From positions 1 through 64,000 of the forward strand of contig UEIF01000014.1 of the NCBI GenBank assembly GCA_900468805.1: a stretch of DNA of 64,000 nucleotides, written 5' to 3'. Position numbers and translations under genes: made by a program. A model generated the notes under the pieces. It was not told where the DNA came from. It saw nothing but the letters and a program-made list of their open reading frames with translations, and ran no database searches. The first letter of the stretch is position 1. Each line of letters opens with the position of its first letter. Shown here piece by piece: positions 26,136 through 35,543 of this stretch. Source of the stretch: Hyphomicrobiales bacterium (GTDB taxonomy: Bacteria > Pseudomonadota > Alphaproteobacteria > Rhizobiales > Rhizobiaceae).

Positions 26136-28370
26136 TCAGGCCGCGCGAGATACCTTTCGGCCCTGCTCTCTCTGCGTTCGCATCTGGAACTGGGCCAGCA
26201 GTTCGGAAAGACGACCGCTTTCTTCCGCGAGACCTGCTCCCGCGGCGTTCATCTCTTCGACCATCGCGGCGTTCTGCTGCGTGACCTGATCCATATGGTT
26301 CACGGATGTATTGATTTCGGAAAGACCGGATGCCTGTTCCTTGGCGGCAACTGCGATCGCTTCCATATGCTGGTTTATCGCCACAACCAGTTGCGCGATT
26401 TCCTTCAAACCGTCGCCGGTATTGTTGACCAGAGTAACACCCTGATTGACCGCAGCCTCGGAGTTGCCGATCAGCGTCTTGATTTCCTTGGCCGCCTGGG
26501 CCGAACGCTGGGCAAGCTCACGAACCTCCTGAGCCACAACCGCAAAGCCCTTGCCGGCTTCGCCCGCCCGGGCTGCCTCGACACCGGCGTTCAGCGCAAG
26601 AAGGTTGGTCTGGAACGCGATCTCATCGATGACACCGATGATGTTGCTGATCTGGCTGGATGCGGTTTCGATCTTCTGCATGGCATCGACAGCGTTCGAT
26701 ACCACTTGCCTGGAGGTTTCCGCACGAGCGCTCGCATGACGAACCATCTCGCGTGCTTCGCTGGCGCGTTCCGATGTCTGCTTGACGTTGGTCGTGACTT
26801 GCTCCAGCGCGGCGGCCGTTTCTTCCAGCGACGCAGCCTGCTGTTCGGTGCGCTTGGAAAGCTGGTCCGAGGCGGTCGAAATTTCGCCGCTACCGCTGCG
26901 AACGCTGCGCGCAGTATGGCTCACACTTTCAAGCGTAGTACGCAACTGGCGCACGGAATCGTTGAAGTCGTGGCGAAGCGTCTCGAATTGTTCGCTGAAG
27001 ACTTCGTCGATCTCGCACAACATATCGCCGGAGGCAAGACGCTTGAGACCGTCGGCAAGTCCCGATGTCGCCTGCGTCAAACGCTCTTCCGCCTCGCGTT
27101 CCACCTTTTGCTGGATGGCGATACGCTCGATCTCGGACGCCTGGCGCGAACGCTCCGCTTCTGCTTCCAGGTTCTTGTTGTGAAGCGCGGCCTGCTTGAA
27201 CACTTCGACCGCGCGGGCCATCTCGCCGATCTCGTCCGTTCTGTTGGCGCCGGAGACGACAACCGAAAGGTCCCCGCTTGCCAGCTTGCGCATGACCGCC
27301 GTCAGCATGCCGATCGGATTGGCGACACGGAAAACCACCATCATGATTCCGGCGACCGACAGAGCAAATGTAAGGAGTGTGGCGACACTATAAATAATGA
27401 TCGACTGCGTCGCGGCGGAAACATTTTCAGACGTTGCGTTCGTCATCTCCGTCAGCGCCGCTGCTGCGATATCTGCGAGCGAAGCCTGCGCCGGGGCTGC
27501 AGGTTTGCGCCATTCGTCGACAGCGATGTTCATCGGCTGACCGGCCTGGAAAGATTTGATCGCTGCTACCCGCTGATCCGCAAAGGGTCCGGCAAAGTAG
27601 GTCGTCTGCGCGGTGTCGTACAATTTCACGAGCCGCGCAGGCGTTGCCGGGCTGCGGACTATCTGCGTGATGACACTCCATGCAAAATTGACCTTCGCAT
27701 CCAGGAGAGCGATTTCCGCAAGCTTGCCTGCGGGCAAAGCTTCTTTGGCGATAATTGCACCCACAAATGTCGAGTTTGCCGATCCGGCATTGGTGCGGGC
27801 CGACCATGCAAGCGAGCGAAGCTGCGTGAACATCATCATTCCGGGCTCGCGCGTATTGATGGCAGCCTCGACGTCGTTGGCGGCCTTTTCGAGGTCGCCC
27901 AGCATCTTATCCGCCAGTGGCAGAACCTGTGCGGCCAAGGCGGGGTCACGATTAGCGACCGGCATTTTCAGAGCCGCGTCGATCTGCTGACGGAAGGACA
28001 TCCATTGACTGTATCCCTGAAGGACAGGGGAAAGCGAGGTCCGCAGCGCGGTCGAATCGCTGTCGTCATTCAAGTCTTTGATCGCTGCAAACGCCGGATC
28101 GACACTCTTTCGCCCCGCTTCGAGGTTGACCAGGCTGGATTGCGTTTCAGAGGGCTCGAGTTTGATGGCCGACGAAATAGCGCCGCGCTCGCCGCGCAAT
28201 CCGAGCAGTGCATCGAACAGCCTCGCGTCGACCTGAGCGAGTTCCGAAAGCCGTGTGGAATTCTGATAGACGCGAACTTCCTGCTGCAGCATGCTGCCGA
28301 CAAGTCCAATGACTGCAAGACTTAATCCCACAAAAGCTAGAACCAAAGTGTGCTTGATCGAAATTTTCAC
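26136..28370 (-). CDS. Methyl-accepting chemotaxis protein
   Basis: 744 residues. Membrane segment 1 (about 9-30), a 300-residue periplasmic ligand domain rich in helices, membrane segment 2 (about 325-350, [22 protein letters not shown]), then HAMP domains ([23 protein letters not shown] and a second helical repeat ending [11 protein letters not shown]) and the signalling domain with the hairpin tip [24 protein letters not shown]. It relays an unknown attractant to CheA/CheW, none of which is nearby. The GTG at 28370 follows GGGGGTAATTAAA and begins VKISIK; the upstream TTG lacks a ribosome site. Confidence 0.93.
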   Translation of the reverse strand: MKISIKHTLVLAFVGLSLAVIGLVGSMLQQEVRVYQNSTRLSELAQVDARLFDALLGLRGERGAISSAIKLEPSETQSSLVNLEAGRKSVDPAFAAIKDLNDDSDSTALRTSLSPVLQGYSQWMSFRQQIDAALKMPVANRDPALAAQVLPLADKMLGDLEKAANDVEAAINTREPGMMMFTQLRSLAWSARTNAGSANSTFVGAIIAKEALPAGKLAEIALLDAKVNFAWSVITQIVRSPATPARLVKLYDTAQTTYFAGPFADQRVAAIKSFQAGQPMNIAVDEWRKPAAPAQASLADIAAAALTEMTNATSENVSAATQSIIIYSVATLLTFALSVAGIMMVVFRVANPIGMLTAVMRKLASGDLSVVVSGANRTDEIGEMARAVEVFKQAALHNKNLEAEAERSRQASEIERIAIQQKVEREAEERLTQATSGLADGLKRLASGDMLCEIDEVFSEQFETLRHDFNDSVRQLRTTLESVSHTARSVRSGSGEISTASDQLSKRTEQQAASLEETAAALEQVTTNVKQTSERASEAREMVRHASARAETSRQVVSNAVDAMQKIETASSQISNIIGVIDEIAFQTNLLALNAGVEAARAGEAGKGFAVVAQEVRELAQRSAQAAKEIKTLIGNSEAAVNQGVTLVNNTGDGLKEIAQLVVAINQHMEAIAVAAKEQASGLSEINTSVNHMDQVTQQNAAMVEEMNAAGAGLAEESGRLSELLAQFQMRTQREQGRKVSRAA

Positions 28371-28906
28371 TTTAATTACCCCCAAAGACAGCAATCACGG
28401 CCTGAATTATGCTTCGTCGAAGCTCAACAAATGCTTCCTGCAGCAACCGAATTGCCTACCCGCAACCCGTTGCGTTCAAAGACATTATGAGCTTGCGCGG
28501 AAACGATAAAAATTGAATTAAACGCTTGCAGGTTACAATATGACTGGCCGGCAGCTCTCGGTTTTTCGCCAGGTGCCATGCGCAGGGACCGACGCAACTT
28601 TAGACCGAAGATCGTCAGTGTGCGAATGGACACTGAGTCCCGCGTCTTGCACCCGTTGGCGAATCAGTCATGCGTGCCTAACTGAGACTAGCGCTACTTT
28701 GGCGGATCGAGGGTCAATCAACCGTCAGGTGGGAATGCATGTCCTCTAAGGAGGACGGGCCATGGATTGGGACGCTGCCTGACGGAATGGTTGAGGCCAT
28801 TTGTCGATCTGCCTGGTCACAAGAAACGGCGGATGCTCGTCGGCGCCGTTCCGGCAGGGGCTGCCCGCCGACGGCTCAGCTGAGCGACATCAGGCGGGCG
28901 GTCACG
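28371..28906. other. 536-base intergenic stretch
   Basis: No convincing gene. It should contain the promoter of the chemotaxis gene on its left side, where a 13-base palindrome GCTTCGTCGAAGC lies at 28411-28423. The right part holds a 16-base palindrome over a strong ribosome site (28741-28756) followed by a seven-codon frame. It becomes GC-rich towards the convergent DUF6644 gene and may be decayed coding sequence. Confidence 0.5.
28741..28782 (+). promoter_or_regulatory. Palindromic Shine-Dalgarno followed by a six-residue frame
   Basis: GTCCTC-TAAG-GAGGAC (28741-28756) contains AAGGAGG. Six bases later an ATG at 28762 opens M-D-W-D-A-A and then TGA. It looks like a translated minigene or the start of a destroyed gene. 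No recognisable product continues in any frame downstream. Confidence 0.3.
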
Positions 28907-29377
28907 TCAGAGAAAACCGATCCACCTGCCGGCAACGACGGCAGCGATCCATATCATCGCCGAAAGAACCGCGGAGAACCGCATGGCGGGACGGACGATG
29001 CCGATCGTCATCGCCGCTCGCCAGCCCGGCCCTGCATGAACCAGGAGCACATTGAAGATGCCGAAAGCGATCAGCCCAAGCTTGGCGAGGAAGGCAGGAT
29101 TTACGGCATATTCGGTCGGGCGGACACTGAAGAGACAAAAGCCGGTGAGCAAAGCCAGGGCGAGACCGATGCCGGCCGAACGGGACAGGAATGGCGCGAC
29201 GACCTCCACCGGCACCTTGCCGAACAAACCTGCAAGCCTGAGATCAAGCGGCAGGATGGCGCCGACCAGAAGGCCGATCGCCAGGATATGGGCGGCGTTG
29301 ACGAACATGTAGAGCGTCGCGGAGCGCCTGAGCTCGACCGCGAGCGTGGTGGCAGCCAGCCATTCGAGAAGCTCCAT
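28907..29377 (-). CDS. DUF6644-like small membrane protein
   Basis: 156 residues with four predicted membrane helices (NAAHILAIGLLVGAILPLDL, SRSAGIGLALALLTGFCLFSV and two more towards the end). The opening LLEWLAATTLAVELRRSATLYM followed by VNAAHILAIGLLVGAILPLDLRL is the pattern I associate with DUF6644. The conserved histidine in NAAHIL could hold heme or a metal in the membrane. It follows the DUF6152 gene after 9 bases and is surely in the same operon. Function unknown. Confidence 0.65.
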   Translation of the reverse strand: MELLEWLAATTLAVELRRSATLYMFVNAAHILAIGLLVGAILPLDLRLAGLFGKVPVEVVAPFLSRSAGIGLALALLTGFCLFSVRPTEYAVNPAFLAKLGLIAFGIFNVLLVHAGPGWRAAMTIGIVRPAMRFSAVLSAMIWIAAVVAGRWIGFL

Positions 29378-29386
29378 GACGACGCG

Positions 29387-29773
29387 TCAGTTCGTCTGGA
29401 TGCGTTCCGGATAAATGTCGTAGCGCTTTTCACCAATGGTGATGCGCACCGCCTTCAGCCGCTTCTCAGTGCGGTCCTGCGACCGGTTTCCGAGTGCTAT
29501 GACCTGATCGCCGGGCTTTGCGACGCCCTCCATGAAGCCCGAGCGCTCCGTCTGGCGCGGATTGCCGAGCTCGACGCGCCACACACCGTCATCAACGGTT
29601 GCGACATCGAGAGTCGGATGCGGCCCGCCCATGGATATCTGCTGGATGATACCGCGAAGCTCGATCTGGTCGGCTTCCGCCCATGACCAGCCGTGATGCG
29701 CCGCGGCACCCGTTGCGAATGCGGCCGAGAGCATGGCAGCCGCCAGCGCTCGCTTGCCTGAAAGTGCAAACAT
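29387..29773 (-). CDS. DUF6152-like periplasmic protein
   Basis: 128 residues. The signal peptide (MFALSGKRALAAAMLSAAFATGAAA) leaves a mature protein that begins HHGWSWAEADQIELRGII. The family traits are an N-terminal HHGW, the phrase GGPHPTLDV and GNPRQTERSGF. It is a small beta-barrel-like periplasmic domain of unknown role; the exposed HH could bind metal after signal cleavage. GGGAGAAACATC precedes the ATG at 29773. It heads the operon with the DUF6644 membrane protein, suggesting a membrane-periplasm pair. Confidence 0.68.
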   Translation of the reverse strand: MFALSGKRALAAAMLSAAFATGAAAHHGWSWAEADQIELRGIIQQISMGGPHPTLDVATVDDGVWRVELGNPRQTERSGFMEGVAKPGDQVIALGNRSQDRTEKRLKAVRITIGEKRYDIYPERIQTN

Positions 29774-29866
29774 GATGTTTCTCCCTACCCGAATGGGCAG
29801 GCAGGTGGAGCATGGATGGCAGATGGAAAGGTCACTCACCGAATCTTGAAAGCCGGTGAGAGGGGA

Positions 29867-30313
29867 TCAGGCAAGCAGCCGGGTAACTTCCGCCCCATGC
29901 TTGGTGCCGACGGCATCGGCGATGGTCGTGGAGAACAGCACTTTGCGGGTGGCATCCGCTACCTTGGCGAAGACATGGCGAATTTGGCAGGTCTGCTCAC
30001 CGTCGCAATCATCGCACTTGCGGTAGGCGGTGATCGACAGACAGGGCAGCGGCGCGATCGGGCCATCGATGATGCGCAGGATCTCGCCGAAGGTTATGCT
30101 GTGGGCCGGTTTCAGCAACAGGTAGCCACCCTGCTTGCCGCGGCGGCTGACGACGACGCCGTGATGTTTGAGATCGAGCAGAATCTGCTCCAGAAACTTC
30201 TTCGGGATCTTCTGCTGCACGGCAATATCGGAAATCATCACGGGTTCGTCGGCCTCGGCTTCCGCCAGAACCGTCAGCGCCCGCAGCGCGTATTTCGCTT
30301 TTTGCGTAATCAT
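29867..30313 (-). CDS. Rrf2-family transcriptional regulator
   Basis: 148 residues. The winged helix-turn-helix is ITQKAKYALRALTVLAEA through ISDIAVQQKIPKKFLEQILLDLKHHGVV, and the family wing RGKQGGYLLLKPAHSIT follows. The cysteine stretch LPCLSITAYRKCDDCDGEQTC has four cysteines placed where IscR/NsrR-type proteins bind an Fe-S cluster. It is not RirA by sequence. It is divergent from cysHDN across 420 bases, so a role in sulfur or redox control of that operon is plausible but inferred. Start MITQKAKYAL at 30313. Confidence 0.85.
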   Translation of the reverse strand: MITQKAKYALRALTVLAEAEADEPVMISDIAVQQKIPKKFLEQILLDLKHHGVVVSRRGKQGGYLLLKPAHSITFGEILRIIDGPIAPLPCLSITAYRKCDDCDGEQTCQIRHVFAKVADATRKVLFSTTIADAVGTKHGAEVTRLLA

Positions 30314-30733
30314 CTCGGACCGTCGAACACACACAAAGCGGTGCCGAATCCCGGCATCGCACGAAAGCTATTCGCCTCTATTGCACAGCCAGCATGAACG
30401 GAATTTGAACGCGCCGGAAAAAGCCTTGAGAGACAAGTATTTTGGCTCTGTTTTTCACCCTCGGCCAACAGCTGGTAATCTATGTCAAAAGAGGACAATT
30501 TTCATCTTTCCCGCCATCAATTCAGATTTCCGATTGACAGGCGTCGTGTAACACTACTATTTCTATAGACATTAAGTCCGGGGTGCCTTTTTGGCGCCGG
30601 CGGCTGCTTTTCTGCATTGCGGCAGGATGGGAGAGATATTTGCTCCGCCAAGCAGTCCTTTCGAAATCCCTTTTTCTATCCGTTCCATTGATCAGCTGCG
30701 ATACTCCGGCCAACATCAAGGACAGGATCCCCC
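30314..30733 (+). promoter_or_regulatory. Promoter and long leader of cysHDN
   Basis: A possible promoter TTGACA (30534-30539), 18 bases, TATTTC (30558-30563) would give a 5' leader of roughly 160 bases before cysH. The leader begins with a stem around GGTGCC-TTTTT-GGCGCC (about 30580-30600). No known riboswitch was recognised; the SAM-II core was looked for and not found. The left part should include the Rrf2 gene promoter. Confidence 0.4.
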
Positions 30734-31477
30734 ATGACTGTTATCAATCCGATCGAAGAAGCCGAGGGTTTGGCTGACAAGCTCGCGGGCCTCGATCTCG
30801 CAGGTCGGCTTTCGTTCGTGGCCGGCCTTGGCGGGCGGGTGGTCTTCACCACTTCGCTCGGCATCGAGGACCAGGTTATCACTGCCGAGATCGGTACGCA
30901 TCGCCTGCCGATCGATGTCGTGACGCTGCAAACGGGCCGGCTTTTCGCCGAAACGCTCAAGCTGATCGACGAGACCGAGAGCCAGTACGACATCCATATC
31001 GTCAAGTACGAACCGGAGCAGGCGGATATCGACGCCTACGCAGCAAAATACGGCATGAATGGTTTCTACGAGAGTGTCGAAGCCAGGCATGCCTGTTGTG
31101 GCGTGCGCAAGCTGAAGCCGCTTGCGCGGGCGCTGGCAGGCGCAACGATCTGGATCACCGGCCTGCGCCGCGGACAGTCGGCCAACCGCGCCGAGACGCC
31201 CTTTGCCGAATATGACGCCGAGCGTCACCTCCTGAAAGTCAACCCGCTCGCCGACTGGGACATCGACAAGATCAATGCCTTCGTCGCCGACAACAGCGTG
31301 CCGGTAAACCCGATGCATGCGCGCGGTTATCCCTCGATCGGCTGCGAACCCTGCACCCGTGCCATCAAGCCCGGCGAGCCGGAGCGCGCCGGCCGCTGGT
31401 GGTGGGAACAGGATGAGAAGCGCGAATGCGGTCTGCATGTCGCCGAAGAGGCGGCTTCGTCCGTCGCGCAGCAATAA
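30734..31477 (+). CDS. cysH: Adenylyl-sulfate (APS/PAPS) reductase
   Basis: 247 residues. The nucleotide-binding region [15 protein letters not shown] is followed by [12 protein letters not shown] and [10 protein letters not shown]: two cysteine pairs that bind a [4Fe-4S] cluster and mark the plant/rhizobial APS-type reductase. The catalytic cysteine is in KRECGLH near the C-terminus. It reduces activated sulfate to sulfite in the cytoplasm. It is the first gene of cysHDN, followed after 17 bases by cysD. No APS kinase gene is present in the operon, in keeping with APS as the substrate. Confidence 0.95.
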   Translation: MTVINPIEEAEGLADKLAGLDLAGRLSFVAGLGGRVVFTTSLGIEDQVITAEIGTHRLPIDVVTLQTGRLFAETLKLIDETESQYDIHIVKYEPEQADIDAYAAKYGMNGFYESVEARHACCGVRKLKPLARALAGATIWITGLRRGQSANRAETPFAEYDAERHLLKVNPLADWDIDKINAFVADNSVPVNPMHARGYPSIGCEPCTRAIKPGEPERAGRWWWEQDEKRECGLHVAEEAASSVAQQ

Positions 31478-31494
31478 AAAGTCTGGAGTACGAA

Positions 31495-32448
31495 ATGTCC
31501 GATAACCGTCAGGATACGGAACTGACCAATCCGCAGAGCGCCAAGCCGCCGCTCGACCCGCATCTGAAAGCGCTGGAAAACGAAGCGATCCATATCTTCC
31601 GCGAAGTTGCAGCCGAATTCGAGCGTCCGGTGATGCTCTATTCGATCGGCAAGGATTCCTCCGTGCTGCTGCATCTTGCCCGCAAGGCCTTCTATCCCGG
31701 CCGCGTGCCCTTCCCGCTGCTGCATGTGAATACCGGCTGGAAGTTTGCGGAGATGATCACCTTCCGCGACGAGATCGTCAAAAAGTACGATCTCGACCTG
31801 ATCGAGCACATCAATCCGCGTGGTGCGGCTGAAAACATCACGCCGTTCACCTATGGCTCTGCGCGCTATACCGACATCATGAAGACGGAAGCGCTGCGCA
31901 ATGCGCTGGATGCCGGACAGTACGACGCGGCCTTCGGCGGCGCACGGCGTGACGAGGAAGCCTCCCGCGCCAAGGAGCGCATCTACTCCTTCCGCACGCC
32001 CGACCATCGCTGGGATCCGCGTAACCAGCGCCCGGAACTCTGGAACGTCTATAATGGCCAGATCCGCAAGGGCGAAAGCGTACGTGTCTTCCCGCTGTCC
32101 AATTGGACCGAGGTCGATATCTGGCGCTACATCCAGGCTGAGGACATCCCGATCGTGCCGCTCTATTTCGCGGCCAAGCGCCCCTATGTCGAGCGTGACG
32201 GGATGATGATCTCAGCTTCCGATCCGCGGCTCGAATTGCTGCCCGGCGAAACGAAGCAGGAAGATTCCATCCGCTTCCGCACGCTCGGCTGTTTCCCGCT
32301 GACGGGTGCGATCCGATCGACCGCCACCACCCTTGAAGAAATCATCGCGGAGCTGGAAATCGCCACGGTTTCCGAGCGCCAGGGCCGCGCCATCGACCGC
32401 GACCAGTCCGGTTCCATGGAAAAGAAGAAGCGTGAAGGATATTTCTGA
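31495..32448 (+). CDS. cysD: Sulfate adenylyltransferase subunit 2
   Basis: 317 residues. It is the small subunit of ATP sulfurylase, which makes adenylyl sulfate from ATP and sulfate together with CysN. The PP-loop motif reads [18 protein letters not shown], followed by [13 protein letters not shown] and [30 protein letters not shown] precedes the ATG at 31495; the upstream frame overlaps cysH and is not supported. The stop lies one base ahead of the cysN ATG, so the two subunits are translationally coupled. Confidence 0.96.
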   Translation: MSDNRQDTELTNPQSAKPPLDPHLKALENEAIHIFREVAAEFERPVMLYSIGKDSSVLLHLARKAFYPGRVPFPLLHVNTGWKFAEMITFRDEIVKKYDLDLIEHINPRGAAENITPFTYGSARYTDIMKTEALRNALDAGQYDAAFGGARRDEEASRAKERIYSFRTPDHRWDPRNQRPELWNVYNGQIRKGESVRVFPLSNWTEVDIWRYIQAEDIPIVPLYFAAKRPYVERDGMMISASDPRLELLPGETKQEDSIRFRTLGCFPLTGAIRSTATTLEEIIAELEIATVSERQGRAIDRDQSGSMEKKKREGYF

Positions 32449-32449
32449 G

Positions 32450-33934
32450 ATGACTGCAGCAGTTCCCGCAAACGTCGTCGCCGTGCCCGCTGCCGAGCCG
32501 CTCAAGGCCCTGCGCGACTCGCGCCCTTTGCGCCTCATCACCTGCGGCAGTGTCGATGACGGCAAGTCCACCCTGATCGGGCGCCTGCTCTGGGATACCA
32601 AGGCAGTGAAGGAAGATCAGGCGGCAACGCTTCGTCGCGATTCCACCGGCAAGCAGAACGATCTCGGCCTGCCCGATTTCGCACTGCTGCTCGATGGCCT
32701 GCAGGCCGAGCGCGAACAGGGCATCACGATCGATGTCGCCTATCGCTACTTCTCGACCGACAAGCGCTCCTTCATCGTCGCCGACACGCCCGGTCACGAG
32801 CAGTACACCCGCAATATGGCGACCGGGGCATCCACTGCCGATCTCGCCATATTGCTGGTCGATGCCCGCGCCGGCATTCTCGAACAGACGCGCCGTCACG
32901 CGACGATCGCCTCGCTGCTCGGCATCAAGCAGTTCGTGCTTGCCGTCAACAAGATCGACCTGACGAATTACGACCGTGCCGGCTTCGACAAGATCACTCA
33001 CGAGTTCAAGGAATTTGCCCTGTCACTCGGCGTCAAGCAGATCACCGCAATTCCGATGTCGGCGCTGAAGGGCGAAAACGTCGTCTATTCCGGCCAAGCC
33101 GCGATGCCCTGGTATAATGGTCCGACGCTGGTCGAGACGCTGGAGCATGCAACCGTCCGCTCCGGCCAGACGACAGGCTTCCGCTTTTCCGTGCAGCGCG
33201 TCTCCCGCCCCGGCGAAAGCTTCCGCGGCTATCAGGGCACGGTTGCCGGCGGCTCTGTGAAGCCGGGCGACAGCGTCATGATCCTGCCCTCGGGCATGGT
33301 CGCCAATGTCACCAAGATCGTCACCTTCGACCTGGTGCGCAACGCGGCTGTCGCCGGTGACGCGATCACGCTCGTGCTCGACCGTCAGGTGGACGTGGCG
33401 CGCGGCGACATGATCGTTTCGATTGACAGCCAACCGCAGACCGGCCTGACCTTCGATGCGCAGGTCGTCGCCCTGCAGCCTGAGGGTATCGAGGCCGGCA
33501 AGCGCTACTGGCTGAAGAGCGGTTCGCGCCGCCAGCGCGTTCAGGTCGAACCCGTCAGCCAGCTCGAGCTGAAGACCGGCGCCTGGAATTCCGCCCAGCG
33601 GCTCTACATGAATGCCATCGGCAAAGTGCGGCTCGTTTTCGACGAAGCGGCGATCTTCGATCCCTATGAGCAGAACCGTGCCACCGGCTCTTTCATCCTG
33701 ATCGACCCGGAGACCAACAACACCATCGCCGGCGGCATGGTGACCGGCAAACGCACCGATGTCAGTGGCCTGTATGGTAGTGATGCCCGCGTCATCCTCT
33801 CGCTTCCGGCCGATCTCGCCGAGCAGATCATGGCGAGCGAGCTTTTCGCCAACCGTCGTCACGAAGCGGAAGTGCGCCGCATGACGGCCTCGGAAGCGGC
33901 CGAGCTCTGGTCGAGCGCGGCAAGCGATATCTAA
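32450..33934 (+). CDS. cysN: Sulfate adenylyltransferase subunit 1 (GTPase)
   Basis: 494 residues, EF-Tu-like GTPase. G1 is GSVDDGKST, G3 DTPGHEQYTRNM and G4 VNKID. Two beta-barrel domains follow (GYQGTVAGGSVKPGD, NAAVAGDAITLVL). GTP hydrolysis drives ATP sulfurylase. The length and the ending (EAAELWSSAASDI) show that the C-terminal APS kinase domain found in CysNC/NodQ fusions is absent. It is the last gene of cysHDN, ended by a strong hairpin terminator. Confidence 0.96.
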   Translation: MTAAVPANVVAVPAAEPLKALRDSRPLRLITCGSVDDGKSTLIGRLLWDTKAVKEDQAATLRRDSTGKQNDLGLPDFALLLDGLQAEREQGITIDVAYRYFSTDKRSFIVADTPGHEQYTRNMATGASTADLAILLVDARAGILEQTRRHATIASLLGIKQFVLAVNKIDLTNYDRAGFDKITHEFKEFALSLGVKQITAIPMSALKGENVVYSGQAAMPWYNGPTLVETLEHATVRSGQTTGFRFSVQRVSRPGESFRGYQGTVAGGSVKPGDSVMILPSGMVANVTKIVTFDLVRNAAVAGDAITLVLDRQVDVARGDMIVSIDSQPQTGLTFDAQVVALQPEGIEAGKRYWLKSGSRRQRVQVEPVSQLELKTGAWNSAQRLYMNAIGKVRLVFDEAAIFDPYEQNRATGSFILIDPETNNTIAGGMVTGKRTDVSGLYGSDARVILSLPADLAEQIMASELFANRRHEAEVRRMTASEAAELWSSAASDI

Positions 33935-33960
33935 AAAAGGGGCCGATTGGCCCCTTTTTC
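33935..33960 (+). terminator. Rho-independent terminator of cysHDN
   Basis: GGGGCC-GATT-GGCCCC stem (33939-33954) directly after the cysN stop, preceded by an A-run and followed by TTTTT. The A-run and T-run also allow it to work for the convergent LacI gene. Confidence 0.9.
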
Positions 33961-33969
33961 ATTTCCGTT

Positions 33970-35022
33970 TCACTGCTTCGGTTCCGGCCGCGTCGAGCCG
34001 CGCTCGATGATCGAAAAACCGAGATCGACCCTTTGCTCTTCCGGCCGCTCTTCGCGAATGGCGCGCAGCAGCATATCGGCGACGCGGCGGCCAAGGTCGT
34101 AACGCGGAACATGCACCGTCGTCAGAGACGGCGAGGTGAACTGCGCAAATTCCAGATCGTTGAAGCCGCAAATGCCAAAATCCTCTGGCACGTTGATGCC
34201 GCGTTCGTTGCATTCGATCAGGGCCCCCAGGGCCAGATCGTCGTTCTGCGTGAGGATGGCATCGAGATCCGGCGCCCGCTCCAGCAGCTCGCTGAACAGG
34301 CGCCGTCCGAGACCGATGCTGGTGGAACCGTCTTCGCCGTGGGTCAGCGACGGATTGTCGAGACCGGCCTGGCGCATGGCCTCGTCATATCCCGCACGAC
34401 TGCGGCGCGAGCGGATATCGCTGAGCCCGCCAATGAACCCAATCCGCTTGTATCCTTTCGACAGAAGAAAACGGGTGGCGGCGGCCGTCGCAACATGATG
34501 CGACATGCCGACTAGCAGCGTTTCCGGCGGCTGGCTGAGATCGGCAACATGGGCGACCGGAAAGGCAGCCGCGTCCATCAGCATCGCAAGGCCGTCGTAA
34601 TGTTCCGCGTTGACGAGGATGATCCCGGCCGGCTTCTGCGCCAGGAAGGATTTGAACTGGTTGATCTCCTGATCGACGTCGTTGAGCGTATTGGCATATT
34701 GCACCCGCAGATCCGTAGCCCGCAACCGCTCCTCGATGCCCATCATCACACCGGTGAAGCAGGGATGATGAAGCGACGGAGTGATGACACCGACGATGCC
34801 GCTGTGGCGGCCGGCAAGCGCGCGGGCAGCAAGATTGGGGATGTAGCCCATCTGGTCGACGGTGCGCAGGATGACCTCGCGCAGCTCTTCGGAGACGATT
34901 TCAGGGTTGCGAAGCGCGCGCGAGATAGTGATCGGGCTGACCCCTACTCTCTTTGCAACATCACTCAACTTCACATGGGAACCGCGCTTCTTTTCCCGCC
35001 CCGGCTTCACTGAATCCCTCAT
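33970..35022 (-). CDS. LacI-family transcriptional regulator
   Basis: 350 residues. The LacI helix-turn-helix is VKLSDVAKRVGVSPITISRALRNPEIVSE, followed by the hinge and a periplasmic-binding-protein-like effector domain (GIVGVITPSLHHPCFTGVMMG, FNDLEFAQFTSPSLTTV). The effector is probably a sugar or sugar acid. The ATG at 35022 has GGGAAG seven bases upstream; 35034 is an alternative. No sugar pathway genes adjoin it. A palindrome AACATT-TC-AATGTT 85 bases upstream could be its own operator. Confidence 0.88.
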   Translation of the reverse strand: MRDSVKPGREKKRGSHVKLSDVAKRVGVSPITISRALRNPEIVSEELREVILRTVDQMGYIPNLAARALAGRHSGIVGVITPSLHHPCFTGVMMGIEERLRATDLRVQYANTLNDVDQEINQFKSFLAQKPAGIILVNAEHYDGLAMLMDAAAFPVAHVADLSQPPETLLVGMSHHVATAAATRFLLSKGYKRIGFIGGLSDIRSRRSRAGYDEAMRQAGLDNPSLTHGEDGSTSIGLGRRLFSELLERAPDLDAILTQNDDLALGALIECNERGINVPEDFGICGFNDLEFAQFTSPSLTTVHVPRYDLGRRVADMLLRAIREERPEEQRVDLGFSIIERGSTRPEPKQ

Positions 35023-35543
35023 CGCTTCCCGCATGCCGCTGCGAGCCTCGCTCCGTGCCAATTCGCGGTTTTCTCTTTCTGAAGAAAAATTAATTTAGAG
35101 TCTACTAACATTTCAATGTTCCAGCTCAACCGAAGCACGAAAAAACATGAACAAACGTCGTGAATGGTTCAGGTCATTACGCAGCGGCAGGCCGGCGGAT
35201 CACACGAAAGTGGGATATATTTTACTATTCTGGTACCACGCGGCGCGGGCAACTGCGGGAGCCGGGAGAATTGCGGCGATACTTGGTCGGTCAAGATTAA
35301 ATTACAGTAATGTCTTACGATCCTGTAATACAAACATGATCAATGTTTAATTTGTAAATCCCAGAGAACGGGTCATATAGGTATCAAGCGCCAGTTCTTC
35401 CCGAATGTAGTATTCGTCGTATCATCCAGACGAAATATAAGTAATAAACGGTAAAAGCTGGCAGCAATACTCACTGACGCCAAGGTCCATGGCATGGAAC
35501 CAAGACGCCATTCAATGCCAACGCTCTCGCAAGGGAATCCAGC
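35023..35543. other. 521-base AT-richer gap between lacI-type gene and degP
   Basis: No gene seen. The left end holds the LacI-family promoter with the palindrome at 35107-35120. The rest is clearly richer in A and T than the flanking genes (for example near 35290-35360) and should contain the degP promoter. A 67-codon frame at 35147 has no ribosome site and no recognisable product. Confidence 0.5.
35107..35120. promoter_or_regulatory. Candidate LacI-family operator
   Basis: AACATT-TC-AATGTT, a perfect 6-2-6 dyad of the even-centred kind used by LacI/GalR proteins, 85 bases ahead of the divergent regulator start. Autoregulation is inferred. Confidence 0.45.

Noticed and set aside
26043..28325. 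760-codon plus-strand frame opposite the chemotaxis gene
   Set aside because: The minus strand holds complete HAMP and signalling motifs; the plus-strand product is low-complexity and lacks a start site.
30570..30733. SAM-II-type riboswitch in the cysH leader
   Set aside because: The conserved SAM-II core could not be found; only a generic stem is visible.
35147..35350. 67-codon frame in the gap before degP
   Set aside because: No ribosome site, A/T-rich and no resemblance to any known protein.
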